This document shows, one piece after another, positions 44,187 to 52,207 of a DNA stretch of 64,000 nucleotides. The notes beneath the pieces were generated by a model. It ran no database searches. It saw nothing but the letters and a program-made list of their open reading frames with translations, and was not told where the DNA came from. Where the stretch lies: contig NZ_QERF01000004.1 in NCBI RefSeq assembly GCF_003260205.1, forward strand, positions 186,001 through 250,000. Direction: 5' to 3'. The translations under genes were made by a program, and so were the position numbers. Each line of letters opens with the position of its first letter. Position 1 is the stretch's first letter. This stretch comes from Winogradskyella tangerina (GTDB taxonomy: Bacteria > Bacteroidota > Bacteroidia > Flavobacteriales > Flavobacteriaceae).

Positions 44187-45563
44187 ATGAAACCATTCAT
44201 CAGAATCTTATTATGCTTACTCATTATTAGCTGTAAAAACGAATCGAACGAAAGATCCATAGATAACACAGAAACCGAAAAACCAAATATTATTCTTCTC
44301 GTCGGCGACGATCAAGGCTATCCTTACTTCGGTTTTATGGGTGCAGATTATGTGCAAACACCAAACATGGATGCTCTCGCCGCAAGTGGAACTTTATTCA
44401 CTGAAGGTTATGTGCCTCAAAACCACTGTAGACCTTCACTTCAGACGTTAATGACAGGCACTTTACCTACAGACTATGAGGCAGAAGTAAACCAAATGGT
44501 AAGAGATACTTTGAATGCTCAGAGGATACCATTTCAAGATTCAGATCAATGGGCAGTGAATTTTAAACACCATGCCATGAAATACTTTGAAACCCTTCCG
44601 CGAATCTTAGCCAAAGAAGGTTATAAAAGTTTTCAAGGTGGCAAATGGTGGGAATTCAATTATCAAAATGGAGGCTTTGATGAAGGGATGACTAAAGGAT
44701 GGAAAGAGGAAGATAAAGGTAAAAATGAATGGTTTTTACAATTCATGGGTGGCGATGGACGACAGTTAGCTAGGGCAACAATGCAACCCGTTTATGATTT
44801 TATAGAGGCCTATAACGAACAACCGTTTTTTATTTGGTTTGCTCCGGAATTGCCACATTATCCATTTGATGCTCCAGATAAATATTACAACATTTATAAA
44901 GACAAGGACATGACTGAATCTGCAAAACGTTATTATGCGAATTGTACCTGGTTTGATGATGGTGTAGGAGAACTTGTGAGATACTTAAAAGAGAAGGGTG
45001 AATTTGATAATACACTTTTTGTTTATGTTAATGATAATGGCTGGGAGCAAGAGCCACATCAGGAGTTTAGGCACGACTCGTTGCGTTGGCATAATGGTGG
45101 AGATAAAGGGAAATTGTCGGTGTACGATCAGTCATTTAGGACACCAATCATTTTTTCATGGAAAGATAAAATTGAAGCAGGTGCGACTTCAAAAGCATTG
45201 ATGCATAGTGCAGATATACCTGCAACTATTCTCGATTATATTGATGTTGAAATACCCGAGAACTATTTTGGTAGATCCTATAAATCTTTAGTTAAAGACA
45301 CTGATAAAACAGATCGCGATATTATTATTGGTAAAGCTACTCAAATGCGTTCTGAGGAAGATATGATGGGTATGAAGATTGAAGCTTATTGGGCGAGGAG
45401 CAATGATTGGTTTTTCCAATGGAATCTTACCACCGAAACCATAGGTTTGTTTGATATGAATGAGGATCCTAGAAATGACAATAATTTGGCAGATACACAT
45501 CCTGAAATGGTGAAAGACTTTCAACAGAAAATTGAAAAATGGAAATCAGAACGCTCTAAATAA
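44187..45563 (+). CDS. sulfatase lipoprotein (CRPSL active-site variant)
   Basis: A 458-residue S1-type sulfatase with lipobox LIISC. The metal-binding start IILLVGDDQGYP (D41, D42) and the core GKWWEFNYQNGGF follow. The formylglycine site is NHCRPSLQTLMTG around Cys81. The consensus is C-x-P-S-R, and here the Arg is replaced by Leu. The late metal site is DNGWEQEPHQEFRHDS. FGE conversion of Cys81 is required for activity, so the Leu deserves a check. It lies 10 bases after the GH127-like gene. Confidence 0.88.
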   Translation: MKPFIRILLCLLIISCKNESNERSIDNTETEKPNIILLVGDDQGYPYFGFMGADYVQTPNMDALAASGTLFTEGYVPQNHCRPSLQTLMTGTLPTDYEAEVNQMVRDTLNAQRIPFQDSDQWAVNFKHHAMKYFETLPRILAKEGYKSFQGGKWWEFNYQNGGFDEGMTKGWKEEDKGKNEWFLQFMGGDGRQLARATMQPVYDFIEAYNEQPFFIWFAPELPHYPFDAPDKYYNIYKDKDMTESAKRYYANCTWFDDGVGELVRYLKEKGEFDNTLFVYVNDNGWEQEPHQEFRHDSLRWHNGGDKGKLSVYDQSFRTPIIFSWKDKIEAGATSKALMHSADIPATILDYIDVEIPENYFGRSYKSLVKDTDKTDRDIIIGKATQMRSEEDMMGMKIEAYWARSNDWFFQWNLTTETIGLFDMNEDPRNDNNLADTHPEMVKDFQQKIEKWKSERSK

Positions 45564-45564
45564 T

Positions 45565-47184
45565 ATGAATAAATTAATAGGCTTATTTGTACTGTGTATT
45601 GCACTATCTGCGTGTTATGAAAATACTTCAACTAAAAATGTAAACGAACGCCCAAATATTGTGTTCATCATTACCGATGATCATGCCTATCAGGCCTTAA
45701 GTGCTTATGATGACAAACTCATTGAAACACCTCATATCGATCGTTTGGCAAGAGAGGGAATGTTGTTTAAAAAAGCATATGTAACCAATTCAATTTGCTC
45801 GCCGAGTAGGGCAGTGGCATTAACAGGAAAGTTTAGCCACCTCAATAGTGTTCGCGATAATCTCGATGTTTTCGACACAACTCAAGTTACCTTCCCTAAG
45901 TTACTTCAGAAGGAAGGTTATGAAACAGCGATTTACGGAAAATGGCATTTAAAATCGCGTCCAAAAGGGTTTGATTATTGGGAAGTTTTACCCGACCAAG
46001 GCCATTATTATCATCCAGAATTACTAACTCCAAATGGCGAGATAAAAACCCTAGGTTATGTTACGGATGTTATTACTGATAAGGCGATTTTCTATTTAGA
46101 TTCTTTAAGAGATACGAGCAAACCATTCATGTTGATGTATAATCATAAGGCACCACATCGTCAATGGTGGCCTTCAATGCACGATTTGGAGGATTTCAAA
46201 TTTAAAAAGATACCCGTGCCAGAAACTTTGTTCGACTCATATAAAACAAAAAGTAAGGCGTCTGTTGAAGCTGAAATGCGAATAGCCGACCACATGGCAT
46301 TGAGTGCGGATAATAAAATAGCACTAGAGATTTTAGAAAAACTGAATTATGAAGAATTTCTCGATTGGTACGAGGGTGCCTATAAAGAACGTTTTGCTCG
46401 ACTCAATGCAGAAGAAAAGGAGCAATGGCAAAAGGTTTATGGTCCAATAAACGATGATTTTTTAAAGAATTCACCAAAAGGCCAAGCGCTGACCCTATGG
46501 AAATATCAACGCTATATGGAAGATTACCTCGGCGTCATTAAAAGTGTAGATAGAAATATAGGGCGATTACTAGACTACTTAGATGCTAACGAACTCACCG
46601 AGAATACTATGGTAGTTTATACCTCAGATCAAGGATTTTTCCTAGGTGAGCATGGTTGGTTTGATAAACGATTTATGTACGAAGAGTCCTTTAGAACACC
46701 TTTGCTGATTAGATATCCGAATAAAATTCAACGCGCAAGTTTAAACGACGAATTGGTTCAGAATATTGATTTTGCGCCTACAGTATTAGATGTTGCAGGT
46801 ATTGCTATTCCTGAAGATATGCAGGGTAAAAGTCTTGTGCCTCTTTTTGAAGGTGATACAAGTAACTGGAGAAATGCCTTATACTATCATTACTACGAAT
46901 ATCCCGGGATTCATATGGTGAAGCGACATTACGGAGTTCGGACAGATCGCTATAAACTCATTCATTTTTATTACGACACAGAAGCATGGGAAATGTATGA
47001 TCTAAAGGAAGATCCTCAAGAACTCAACAATATTTACGATGATCCTAAGTATAAAACCATTCAAGCTGATATGCATAAGCGGTTAAATGAGCTGAGGCTT
47101 CAGTACAAAGATGCTTCCGATAGCTTAAATCAGGAATGGATAGATAAGGATATTGAGCGACTTAAATCTCTGGGTTGGTATTAA
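45565..47184 (+). CDS. sulfatase lipoprotein
   Basis: A protein of 539 residues from ATG 45565; a TTG upstream lies inside the previous gene. The lipobox is ALSAC. NIVFIITDDHAYQ (D38, D39) and the perfect formylglycine motif NSICSPSRAVALTGK (Cys78) are present. IYGKWHLKSRPKGFDYW supplies the conserved Lys-His pair, and TSDQGFFLGEHGWFDKRFMYEESF supplies the second metal site and an Arg/Lys, read in parts. The C-terminal domain ends with WEMYDLKEDPQELNN. It resembles N-acetylglucosamine-6-sulfatase/arylsulfatase subfamilies active on sulfated glycans. It is the last gene of the operon. Confidence 0.93.
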   Translation: MNKLIGLFVLCIALSACYENTSTKNVNERPNIVFIITDDHAYQALSAYDDKLIETPHIDRLAREGMLFKKAYVTNSICSPSRAVALTGKFSHLNSVRDNLDVFDTTQVTFPKLLQKEGYETAIYGKWHLKSRPKGFDYWEVLPDQGHYYHPELLTPNGEIKTLGYVTDVITDKAIFYLDSLRDTSKPFMLMYNHKAPHRQWWPSMHDLEDFKFKKIPVPETLFDSYKTKSKASVEAEMRIADHMALSADNKIALEILEKLNYEEFLDWYEGAYKERFARLNAEEKEQWQKVYGPINDDFLKNSPKGQALTLWKYQRYMEDYLGVIKSVDRNIGRLLDYLDANELTENTMVVYTSDQGFFLGEHGWFDKRFMYEESFRTPLLIRYPNKIQRASLNDELVQNIDFAPTVLDVAGIAIPEDMQGKSLVPLFEGDTSNWRNALYYHYYEYPGIHMVKRHYGVRTDRYKLIHFYYDTEAWEMYDLKEDPQELNNIYDDPKYKTIQADMHKRLNELRLQYKDASDSLNQEWIDKDIERLKSLGWY

Positions 47185-47358
47185 TATTTAGTGTCATATA
47201 GCCACATTTAATATGTGATTTCTATTTTTAAAAGTATCTTTCTTTAACAGTTTTTCGACTTATTTCAGTCATTTACCCTTATCTTAGGCATGTAATCGAT
47301 AGAATTGGGCTATGATTAATTATTCTATTTATTTTGAAATTACCAAATCTATTGTAAT

Positions 47359-48147
47359 ATGTTAACCTTCATTATTCCTGTGAAGAGCAAGTCTGTGGCT
47401 TCTAATTGGACTAATTTTTGCCAGCTATTCGAGAGGACTTTGAAATCAATCTGTAATCAGACAGTTTCAGATTTTAAGGTGGTTGTGGTTTGTCATGAAA
47501 TACCAGACATAGAATTTACCCACGAGAGTTTGCATTTTATTCATCCAGAATTTGATCCACCATCATTGGAAAATGATGACCGACAAGATTTGTTAATAAA
47601 TCAACGCATTGATAAAGGAGATAAAATAAAGTTGGGAGTAGATTATGCCATTAAGGAGTTTAATACCGATTATGTGATGATGGTTGATTCTGATGACCTA
47701 ATCAGTAACAAAATTGCTGCATATGTCAATAAAAATGGTAATGGATTATCTGGTTGGTATGTACGTAGAGGCTATTTAAACTTTAATTGGAATAACATAT
47801 TGGTAGTCACAAAAAAGTTTAGCTATCTCTGCGGAAGCTCTTTAATTGTTAAACCAGAGCTAGTTAAATACTTCTTTGACCAGGGTGAGATCAAATTATA
47901 TTTTAATCACCAATTAACAACTTTGAATTCAGATATTGAATTGAAACCCTTTCCATTTTCGGGAGGAATCTATAATATTGGGAATGGTGAAAATATTTGG
48001 ATGTCCTTTAGAAAAGTTAAAAAATTGAATAATCACGGAAACTGGGTGTCTTCCCAAAGTCTGAAAAGATTATACACTAAATTTAAAAATTATCGTTTCA
48101 GATTGATTACTCCAGGTCTGAGAGAAGAATTCAATTTTTATAATTAG
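47359..48147 (+). CDS. glycosyltransferase family 2-like protein
   Basis: A 262-residue GT-A fold protein. The opening LTFIIPVKSKSVASNW is followed by TLKSICNQTVSDFKVVVV and the DxD-type metal motif MMVDSDDLIS at about 113-120. A Gly/aromatic-rich acceptor region (NGLSGWYVRRGYLNFNW) and a basic C-terminus follow. It is close to GT2-like sugar transferases of capsule or LPS loci, but stands alone here. The 174 bases before it hold no gene. It converges with the lipoprotein gene at 48150 with two bases between stops. Confidence 0.75.
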   Translation: MLTFIIPVKSKSVASNWTNFCQLFERTLKSICNQTVSDFKVVVVCHEIPDIEFTHESLHFIHPEFDPPSLENDDRQDLLINQRIDKGDKIKLGVDYAIKEFNTDYVMMVDSDDLISNKIAAYVNKNGNGLSGWYVRRGYLNFNWNNILVVTKKFSYLCGSSLIVKPELVKYFFDQGEIKLYFNHQLTTLNSDIELKPFPFSGGIYNIGNGENIWMSFRKVKKLNNHGNWVSSQSLKRLYTKFKNYRFRLITPGLREEFNFYN

Positions 48148-48149
48148 TA

Positions 48150-48626
48150 TTATTCTATTCTCACGTAATTCTCAGACCAAATTCTGTTACCATCTTCATC
48201 GATCTCAATCTGCTCAAATCCATTGGGTTTTAGGTCAAACTGAAAGGTAAATTCCTTTTGTTCAGCAATGACTTCGTTCATAAACGCGGAGCCAAATTCT
48301 AAAGTTTCGGTGAGTGTGCCATCCTCATAAACATAAGAACCATACCCAAAAAACTCTATTGAATCTGTCTTTAAAAGTTTACACCACATCACCTTGGTAT
48401 CGGTGTACATTTTTACCTGTCTAGAAATGGTGTTATTAGAAAATGAGTCTACAACCACGTTGTCTTTGTAGTTGTAAAAACCTTTCAATTCCCAGGCACC
48501 TATCAAAGGATTTTTAAGTTCTACAACCTCTTCGGTCTCTTCTGAAGAAGACGTATCTGTATCGGCTTCTTTACATCCCGAAATTGTTAAAAATAGGAGG
48601 GCTAAAATGATGGAATACGCTTTCAT
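48150..48626 (-). CDS. lipoprotein with lipocalin-like fold
   Basis: A 158-residue lipoprotein (lipobox TISGC, Cys18), followed by an acidic linker (TDTSSSEETEEVVE). The mature domain opens NPLIGAWELKGFYNYKDN and has regular beta strands (SRQVKMYTDTKVMWCKL, FFGYGSYVYEDGTLTE), a pattern seen in Bacteroidota lipocalin-like or DUF4488-type proteins. The function is unknown. It faces the glycosyltransferase gene tail to tail. Confidence 0.65.
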   Translation of the reverse strand: MKAYSIILALLFLTISGCKEADTDTSSSEETEEVVELKNPLIGAWELKGFYNYKDNVVVDSFSNNTISRQVKMYTDTKVMWCKLLKTDSIEFFGYGSYVYEDGTLTETLEFGSAFMNEVIAEQKEFTFQFDLKPNGFEQIEIDEDGNRIWSENYVRIE

Positions 48627-48756
48627 GATTTAGTGGTGTTAGTGTTTAAACACTTAAAAATTAATAAATTATCACGAGAAAAAGAAGTGATTTGGAATAT
48701 TTATGATACCATAGTTAGTGTTAATAACTTCTATGTAAGGATTTATACAAAAAACC

Positions 48757-48764
48757 TACTTTTG
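48757..48764 (+). promoter_or_regulatory. Bacteroidota -7 promoter box of trxB
   Basis: TACTTTTG matches TAnnTTTG exactly and lies 22 bases upstream of the trxB ATG. No -33 element is clear. Confidence 0.55.
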
Positions 48765-48786
48765 TTGAGGAACAAATAAGAAGATA

Positions 48787-49770
48787 ATGTCTGATACGAT
48801 TGAAAAATTAAAATGTTTAATAATAGGTTCTGGACCTGCAGGTTATACTGCTGCAATCTATGCAGCTAGAGCTAATATGGAACCAGTTTTATATCAGGGC
48901 GAACAACCTGGTGGACAATTAACAACAACTAACGATGTTGAGAATTTCCCGGGATATCCTGATGGCATAACCGGTCCGGAAATGATGATACAACTTCAAA
49001 AGCAAGCCGAGCGATTTGGAACCGATGTACGACATGGATGGATCACTAAGGTTGATTTTTCTGGAGATATTCATAAGGTATGGGTTAACGATGAAAAGGA
49101 AATTCATGCTTCTACAGTGATCATTTCTACAGGTGCTTCAGCCAAATATTTAGGATTACCGTCAGAGCAGAAATACTTGCAATTAGGTGGAGGTGTTTCA
49201 GCATGTGCTGTATGTGACGGATTCTTTTACAGAAATCAAGAAGTAGTGATCGTTGGCGCAGGTGATTCTGCCTGTGAGGAAGCACACTATTTATCGAAGC
49301 TTTGTAAGAAAGTTACCATGCTTGTGCGACGTGATCAGTTTAGAGCATCGAAGATTATGGAAGCTCGTGTTCGAAATACAAAAAATATCGAGATACTTTT
49401 GAATACGGAAACCGAAGAAGTTTTAGGTGACGGACAAGTAGTAACAGGAGTGAAGGCAAAGAATAATGTTACGGGTGATGTTTTTGAAATTCCGGCTACA
49501 GGGTTCTTTGTGGCTATTGGTCATAAACCAAATACTGATATTTTTAAGGACTATTTAAATCTAGACGAAACAGGTTACATTATTAATGCTGAACCCGGAA
49601 CTAGCAAAACTAATGTTGAAGGTGTATTTGTGAGTGGTGATGCTGCTGATCATGTTTACAGACAGGCGATTACTGCGGCAGGTACGGGTTGTATGGCTGC
49701 ATTAGATGCCGAGCGTTATTTAGCGGCAAAAGAAGCGGATTTTGAAGTGTCAACTTCAACTTATAATTAA
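48787..49770 (+). CDS. trxB: thioredoxin-disulfide reductase
   Basis: A 327-residue flavoprotein that reduces thioredoxin with NADPH. The FAD motif GSGPAGYTAAIYAAR is at about 14-28. The redox-active C-A-V-C is at 140-143 (SACAVCDGFFYR). The NADPH motif GAGDSACEEAHYLS and the FAD tail GVFVSGDAAD close the protein. Size and domain order are those of the low-molecular-weight bacterial type. The gene is monocistronic between its own promoter box and a terminator. Confidence 0.96.
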   Translation: MSDTIEKLKCLIIGSGPAGYTAAIYAARANMEPVLYQGEQPGGQLTTTNDVENFPGYPDGITGPEMMIQLQKQAERFGTDVRHGWITKVDFSGDIHKVWVNDEKEIHASTVIISTGASAKYLGLPSEQKYLQLGGGVSACAVCDGFFYRNQEVVIVGAGDSACEEAHYLSKLCKKVTMLVRRDQFRASKIMEARVRNTKNIEILLNTETEEVLGDGQVVTGVKAKNNVTGDVFEIPATGFFVAIGHKPNTDIFKDYLNLDETGYIINAEPGTSKTNVEGVFVSGDAADHVYRQAITAAGTGCMAALDAERYLAAKEADFEVSTSTYN

Positions 49771-49788
49771 GAAGACTAACATAAATGA

Positions 49789-49818
49789 AAAAGCCGAAGT
49801 ATTAATTTCGGCTTTTTT
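49789..49818 (+). terminator. bidirectional terminator, trxB / GIN gene
   Basis: AAAGCCGAA / TTTCGGCTTT with a short loop, with A residues before and a T7 run after. It lies between the convergent trxB and the GIN-domain gene ending at 49831, so it can serve both. Confidence 0.85.
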
Positions 49819-49830
49819 TATGAGTTTTTA

Positions 49831-50661
49831 TTATCGTTTTTTCTTCTGAAGCTTGGCTGTATCTTCAAACTTGGTAATGGTAATTGCCGGATTACCAAAA
49901 AGGTAAATTTCACTGTTGCCTGAAGCAGCGATAGTGATAGTTTCAGTAGCTTCTAAAGTGAGATCACTGTTATCTTCTAATTCAGCCTGAACATTGGTTA
50001 CATCAAATTTAGGACCGTTAAAATTGGTAGAGTTATCTAGTCTTATGAAAGAACTCGTTGCTGAACCTTCAATAACAGCATCTGAACGCTGATATAGATC
50101 AAAGTTTGCCACCTTACTATTTATAAGTGCATCTAACTTACTATTATCGCTCAATTCTATCGTAGTTGAATCTGCTGAGAGGTTAAGACGTGTTTTCGAC
50201 TTTCCAGAGCTTTTATACATAAAACTCTTTGATTTAATATTTAAATAAGCTCTTGCATTTCCTGTGGTTGTGAGTGTGGCGTCACCAAGTTCCATAGAAG
50301 TGAGAGATCTTATCTCACCATCTCCACGAGCCTCAATGTGTTGCAGGGCTTCACCGTAATTAACGGTAATATTTAAACGTTTCTTTGAAGTAATCCGGAC
50401 GGCTTCTTTAAATGTGAGAACACCGTCAACGACATCAAATTCAATAACATCGTGCAAATTATCATCAGCTTCTATATTCACAGATGGCTTACTGTTGTAT
50501 ACGATCTCTATCGAAAAGTCACCATCAACAATAATGGTGTCAAAGTCATCGATGTAGGTTTGTCTAATGGTTACATTTCTGTCACCTTTAATTTTTTCTT
50601 GGGCTGAAATGACTGATGAGGTCATCACCACTAAAACCAAAATAAGTAATACCTTTTTCAT
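49831..50661 (-). CDS. GIN domain (DUF2807) protein
   Basis: A 276-residue exported protein with a signal peptide (about 1-20, SVISAQ). The body is a right-handed beta-helix-like domain of the GIN family: IKGDRNVTIRQTYIDDFDTIIVDGDFSIEI (in parts), then repeated short strands rich in S/T/N/D. The family is common in Bacteroidota envelopes and is mostly encoded beside PspC or PadR genes. The ligand is unknown. A terminator-separated second GIN gene lies upstream. Confidence 0.85.
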   Translation of the reverse strand: MKKVLLILVLVVMTSSVISAQEKIKGDRNVTIRQTYIDDFDTIIVDGDFSIEIVYNSKPSVNIEADDNLHDVIEFDVVDGVLTFKEAVRITSKKRLNITVNYGEALQHIEARGDGEIRSLTSMELGDATLTTTGNARAYLNIKSKSFMYKSSGKSKTRLNLSADSTTIELSDNSKLDALINSKVANFDLYQRSDAVIEGSATSSFIRLDNSTNFNGPKFDVTNVQAELEDNSDLTLEATETITIAASGNSEIYLFGNPAITITKFEDTAKLQKKKR

Positions 50662-50744
50662 TTGTATATCTTAATTACACTATTAATAGGACACAAATCA
50701 AAGTTTATGTCACATTAAGGGCTTTAAACAAAGATATACAAAAA

Positions 50745-50776
50745 CCGCCCCAAACTCTATAAAGAATTTGAAGCGG
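50745..50776 (-). terminator. terminator of the second GIN gene
   Basis: On the minus strand CCGCTTCAAATT pairs with AGTTTGGGGCGG (12 bp with three G-U pairs) and is followed by TTTTTG. It lies 69 bases beyond the stop at 50846 and separates the two GIN genes. Confidence 0.75.
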
Positions 50777-50845
50777 ATCTTAATTGATTGGTTTTGAGCT
50801 ATTTATTAGTCAAAAATAAATGCTTTTGAAAGAGTTATGATGGGC

Positions 50846-51574
50846 TTAATTTCCTCTTACACTTCCTGAAGAACTATCCGATTTGTTTACTTTTTCTGGG
50901 CTTCCAGAATATCTAATGTCTGCACCACTAGAAGCGCTCGCAGTTAGTTCTTTTGAAGTATTCACCGATATATCAGCGCCACTACTTGCTTTCACCTTTG
51001 ATATTTCAGCTTTTAAGTTTGCGGCCTCAATATCGCTTCCACTGGTAGCTTCAGCAATTAAAAGTTTTGTTGTTCCGCTTAATTTAATATCACTACCACT
51101 AGATGAATGGCAGTTAAGTGATTCAGTTATTACATCTATATTTATGTCGGCTCCACTTGAACAGTTAACTTCTAATTCGTCTGCTTCTATAGTATTTGTT
51201 GAAAAAACATCGCTCCCACTGGTGGCTTTAATAGCAGACAGATCTGCTACATTTAGTTTGATCTTTTTTGAAGCTGCTCTTCTAATGTTTTCAGTAGTGT
51301 AAATGCTTAATACGCCATTTTCAACCTCGGTCATAATTAACTCGTGAAGGTTTTCATCGGCTTCAACAGTTAGCGCTACATCGTTACTTTGCGTAATGTA
51401 AAGATCTAGTCCCTGACTAACTTTTACAGATTCAAAGTCGTCTGAAATCGTTCTGTCCTGAACGACTACATTTCGATCTCCATCGATTCCGTCACCAAAA
51501 CCCATTGAAAAATTACACGAAAACATTAAAATGCTTACAATGCTGGTTACTACAATTCTTACTAAAGTGCTCAT
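50846..51574 (-). CDS. GIN domain (DUF2807) lipoprotein
   Basis: A 242-residue lipoprotein (lipobox LMFSC, Cys20). GDGIDGDRNVVVQDRTI opens the GIN domain, followed by a beta-helix with S/A/G-rich repeats of the type SSGADI/SGSDI (about 130-235). The repeats make the antisense strand look open, which is only a composition effect. It resembles the downstream GIN protein in order and spacing. It lies 29 bases downstream of the NTF2-like gene, in the PadR-PspC operon direction. Confidence 0.88.
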   Translation of the reverse strand: MSTLVRIVVTSIVSILMFSCNFSMGFGDGIDGDRNVVVQDRTISDDFESVKVSQGLDLYITQSNDVALTVEADENLHELIMTEVENGVLSIYTTENIRRAASKKIKLNVADLSAIKATSGSDVFSTNTIEADELEVNCSSGADINIDVITESLNCHSSSGSDIKLSGTTKLLIAEATSGSDIEAANLKAEISKVKASSGADISVNTSKELTASASSGADIRYSGSPEKVNKSDSSSGSVRGN

Positions 51575-51603
51575 GATTTTTTTGTTTTTACTTGATTGAT
51601 ATT

Positions 51604-52125
51604 TTAATTTTCTTCAACATCTTTCGATGTGTGATTATAACTTATAACGCGCTTTATTTTCCATTGGCCATCGTCGTCAATGATCCATAAATGTGAAAAC
51701 AACGCATAATTATTGCTCTGTTTGTAGGTCGTGTTCTCATCTGTGGAAAAGAAATGTTTTCCGTTTTGCAAGGCGCCATATAGCTTACCGTTGTTATACA
51801 TTGGAAAAACTTCTAAACTTTCTGCGACAAGATGTCTGTAGACTTTTTCGGGGTTGTTTGCTCTGCAAATACCATTGTTCATTATTTGAACAAATTCTTC
51901 TTTTGAATTGGTGATTCCACCTTTATCATGGTAGAATTCAAGATCGTCATACATTAATTCTGCACTACGATCCACCTCACATTTATTAAAACCGATCTTG
52001 AATAGAATACTATCTTTTTCTTTTAAGGTTTTAAATAGGTCTGAACTTTTGTCCACCTGAGCCGAAGCAGTACCGAAAAGTAATCCGATACTGCATAGCA
52101 AAAGTGTTTTGATTGATTGGTTCAT
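51604..52125 (-). CDS. exported NTF2-like (SnoaL/DUF4440) protein
   Basis: A 173-residue protein with a signal peptide (about 1-22, FGTASA). It has an NTF2-like cone fold of the DUF4440 type: LFKTLKEKDSILFKIGFNKCE, LMYDDLEFYHDKGGITNSKEEFVQIM, AESLEVFPMYNNGKLYGALQNGKHFF and LFSHLWIIDDDGQWKIKRVISYNH, all conserved elements. No catalytic residues can be assigned. It lies 82 bases from the PspC gene, so it may be in the same regulon. Confidence 0.78.
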   Translation of the reverse strand: MNQSIKTLLLCSIGLLFGTASAQVDKSSDLFKTLKEKDSILFKIGFNKCEVDRSAELMYDDLEFYHDKGGITNSKEEFVQIMNNGICRANNPEKVYRHLVAESLEVFPMYNNGKLYGALQNGKHFFSTDENTTYKQSNNYALFSHLWIIDDDGQWKIKRVISYNHTSKDVEEN

Positions 52126-52207
52126 TTTTTGATTGATTGCTCTACAAATTTCTGTAGATTTTTGATTGATTTCTATTAATTATGACTGAACTGTCGAATT
52201 GTTAGCT

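Noticed and set aside
50883-51302. A 139-residue plus-strand frame opposite the GIN lipoprotein
   Set aside because: It is the antisense of S/G/A/D-rich GIN repeats, has no own start signal and the GIN frame has a proper lipobox.
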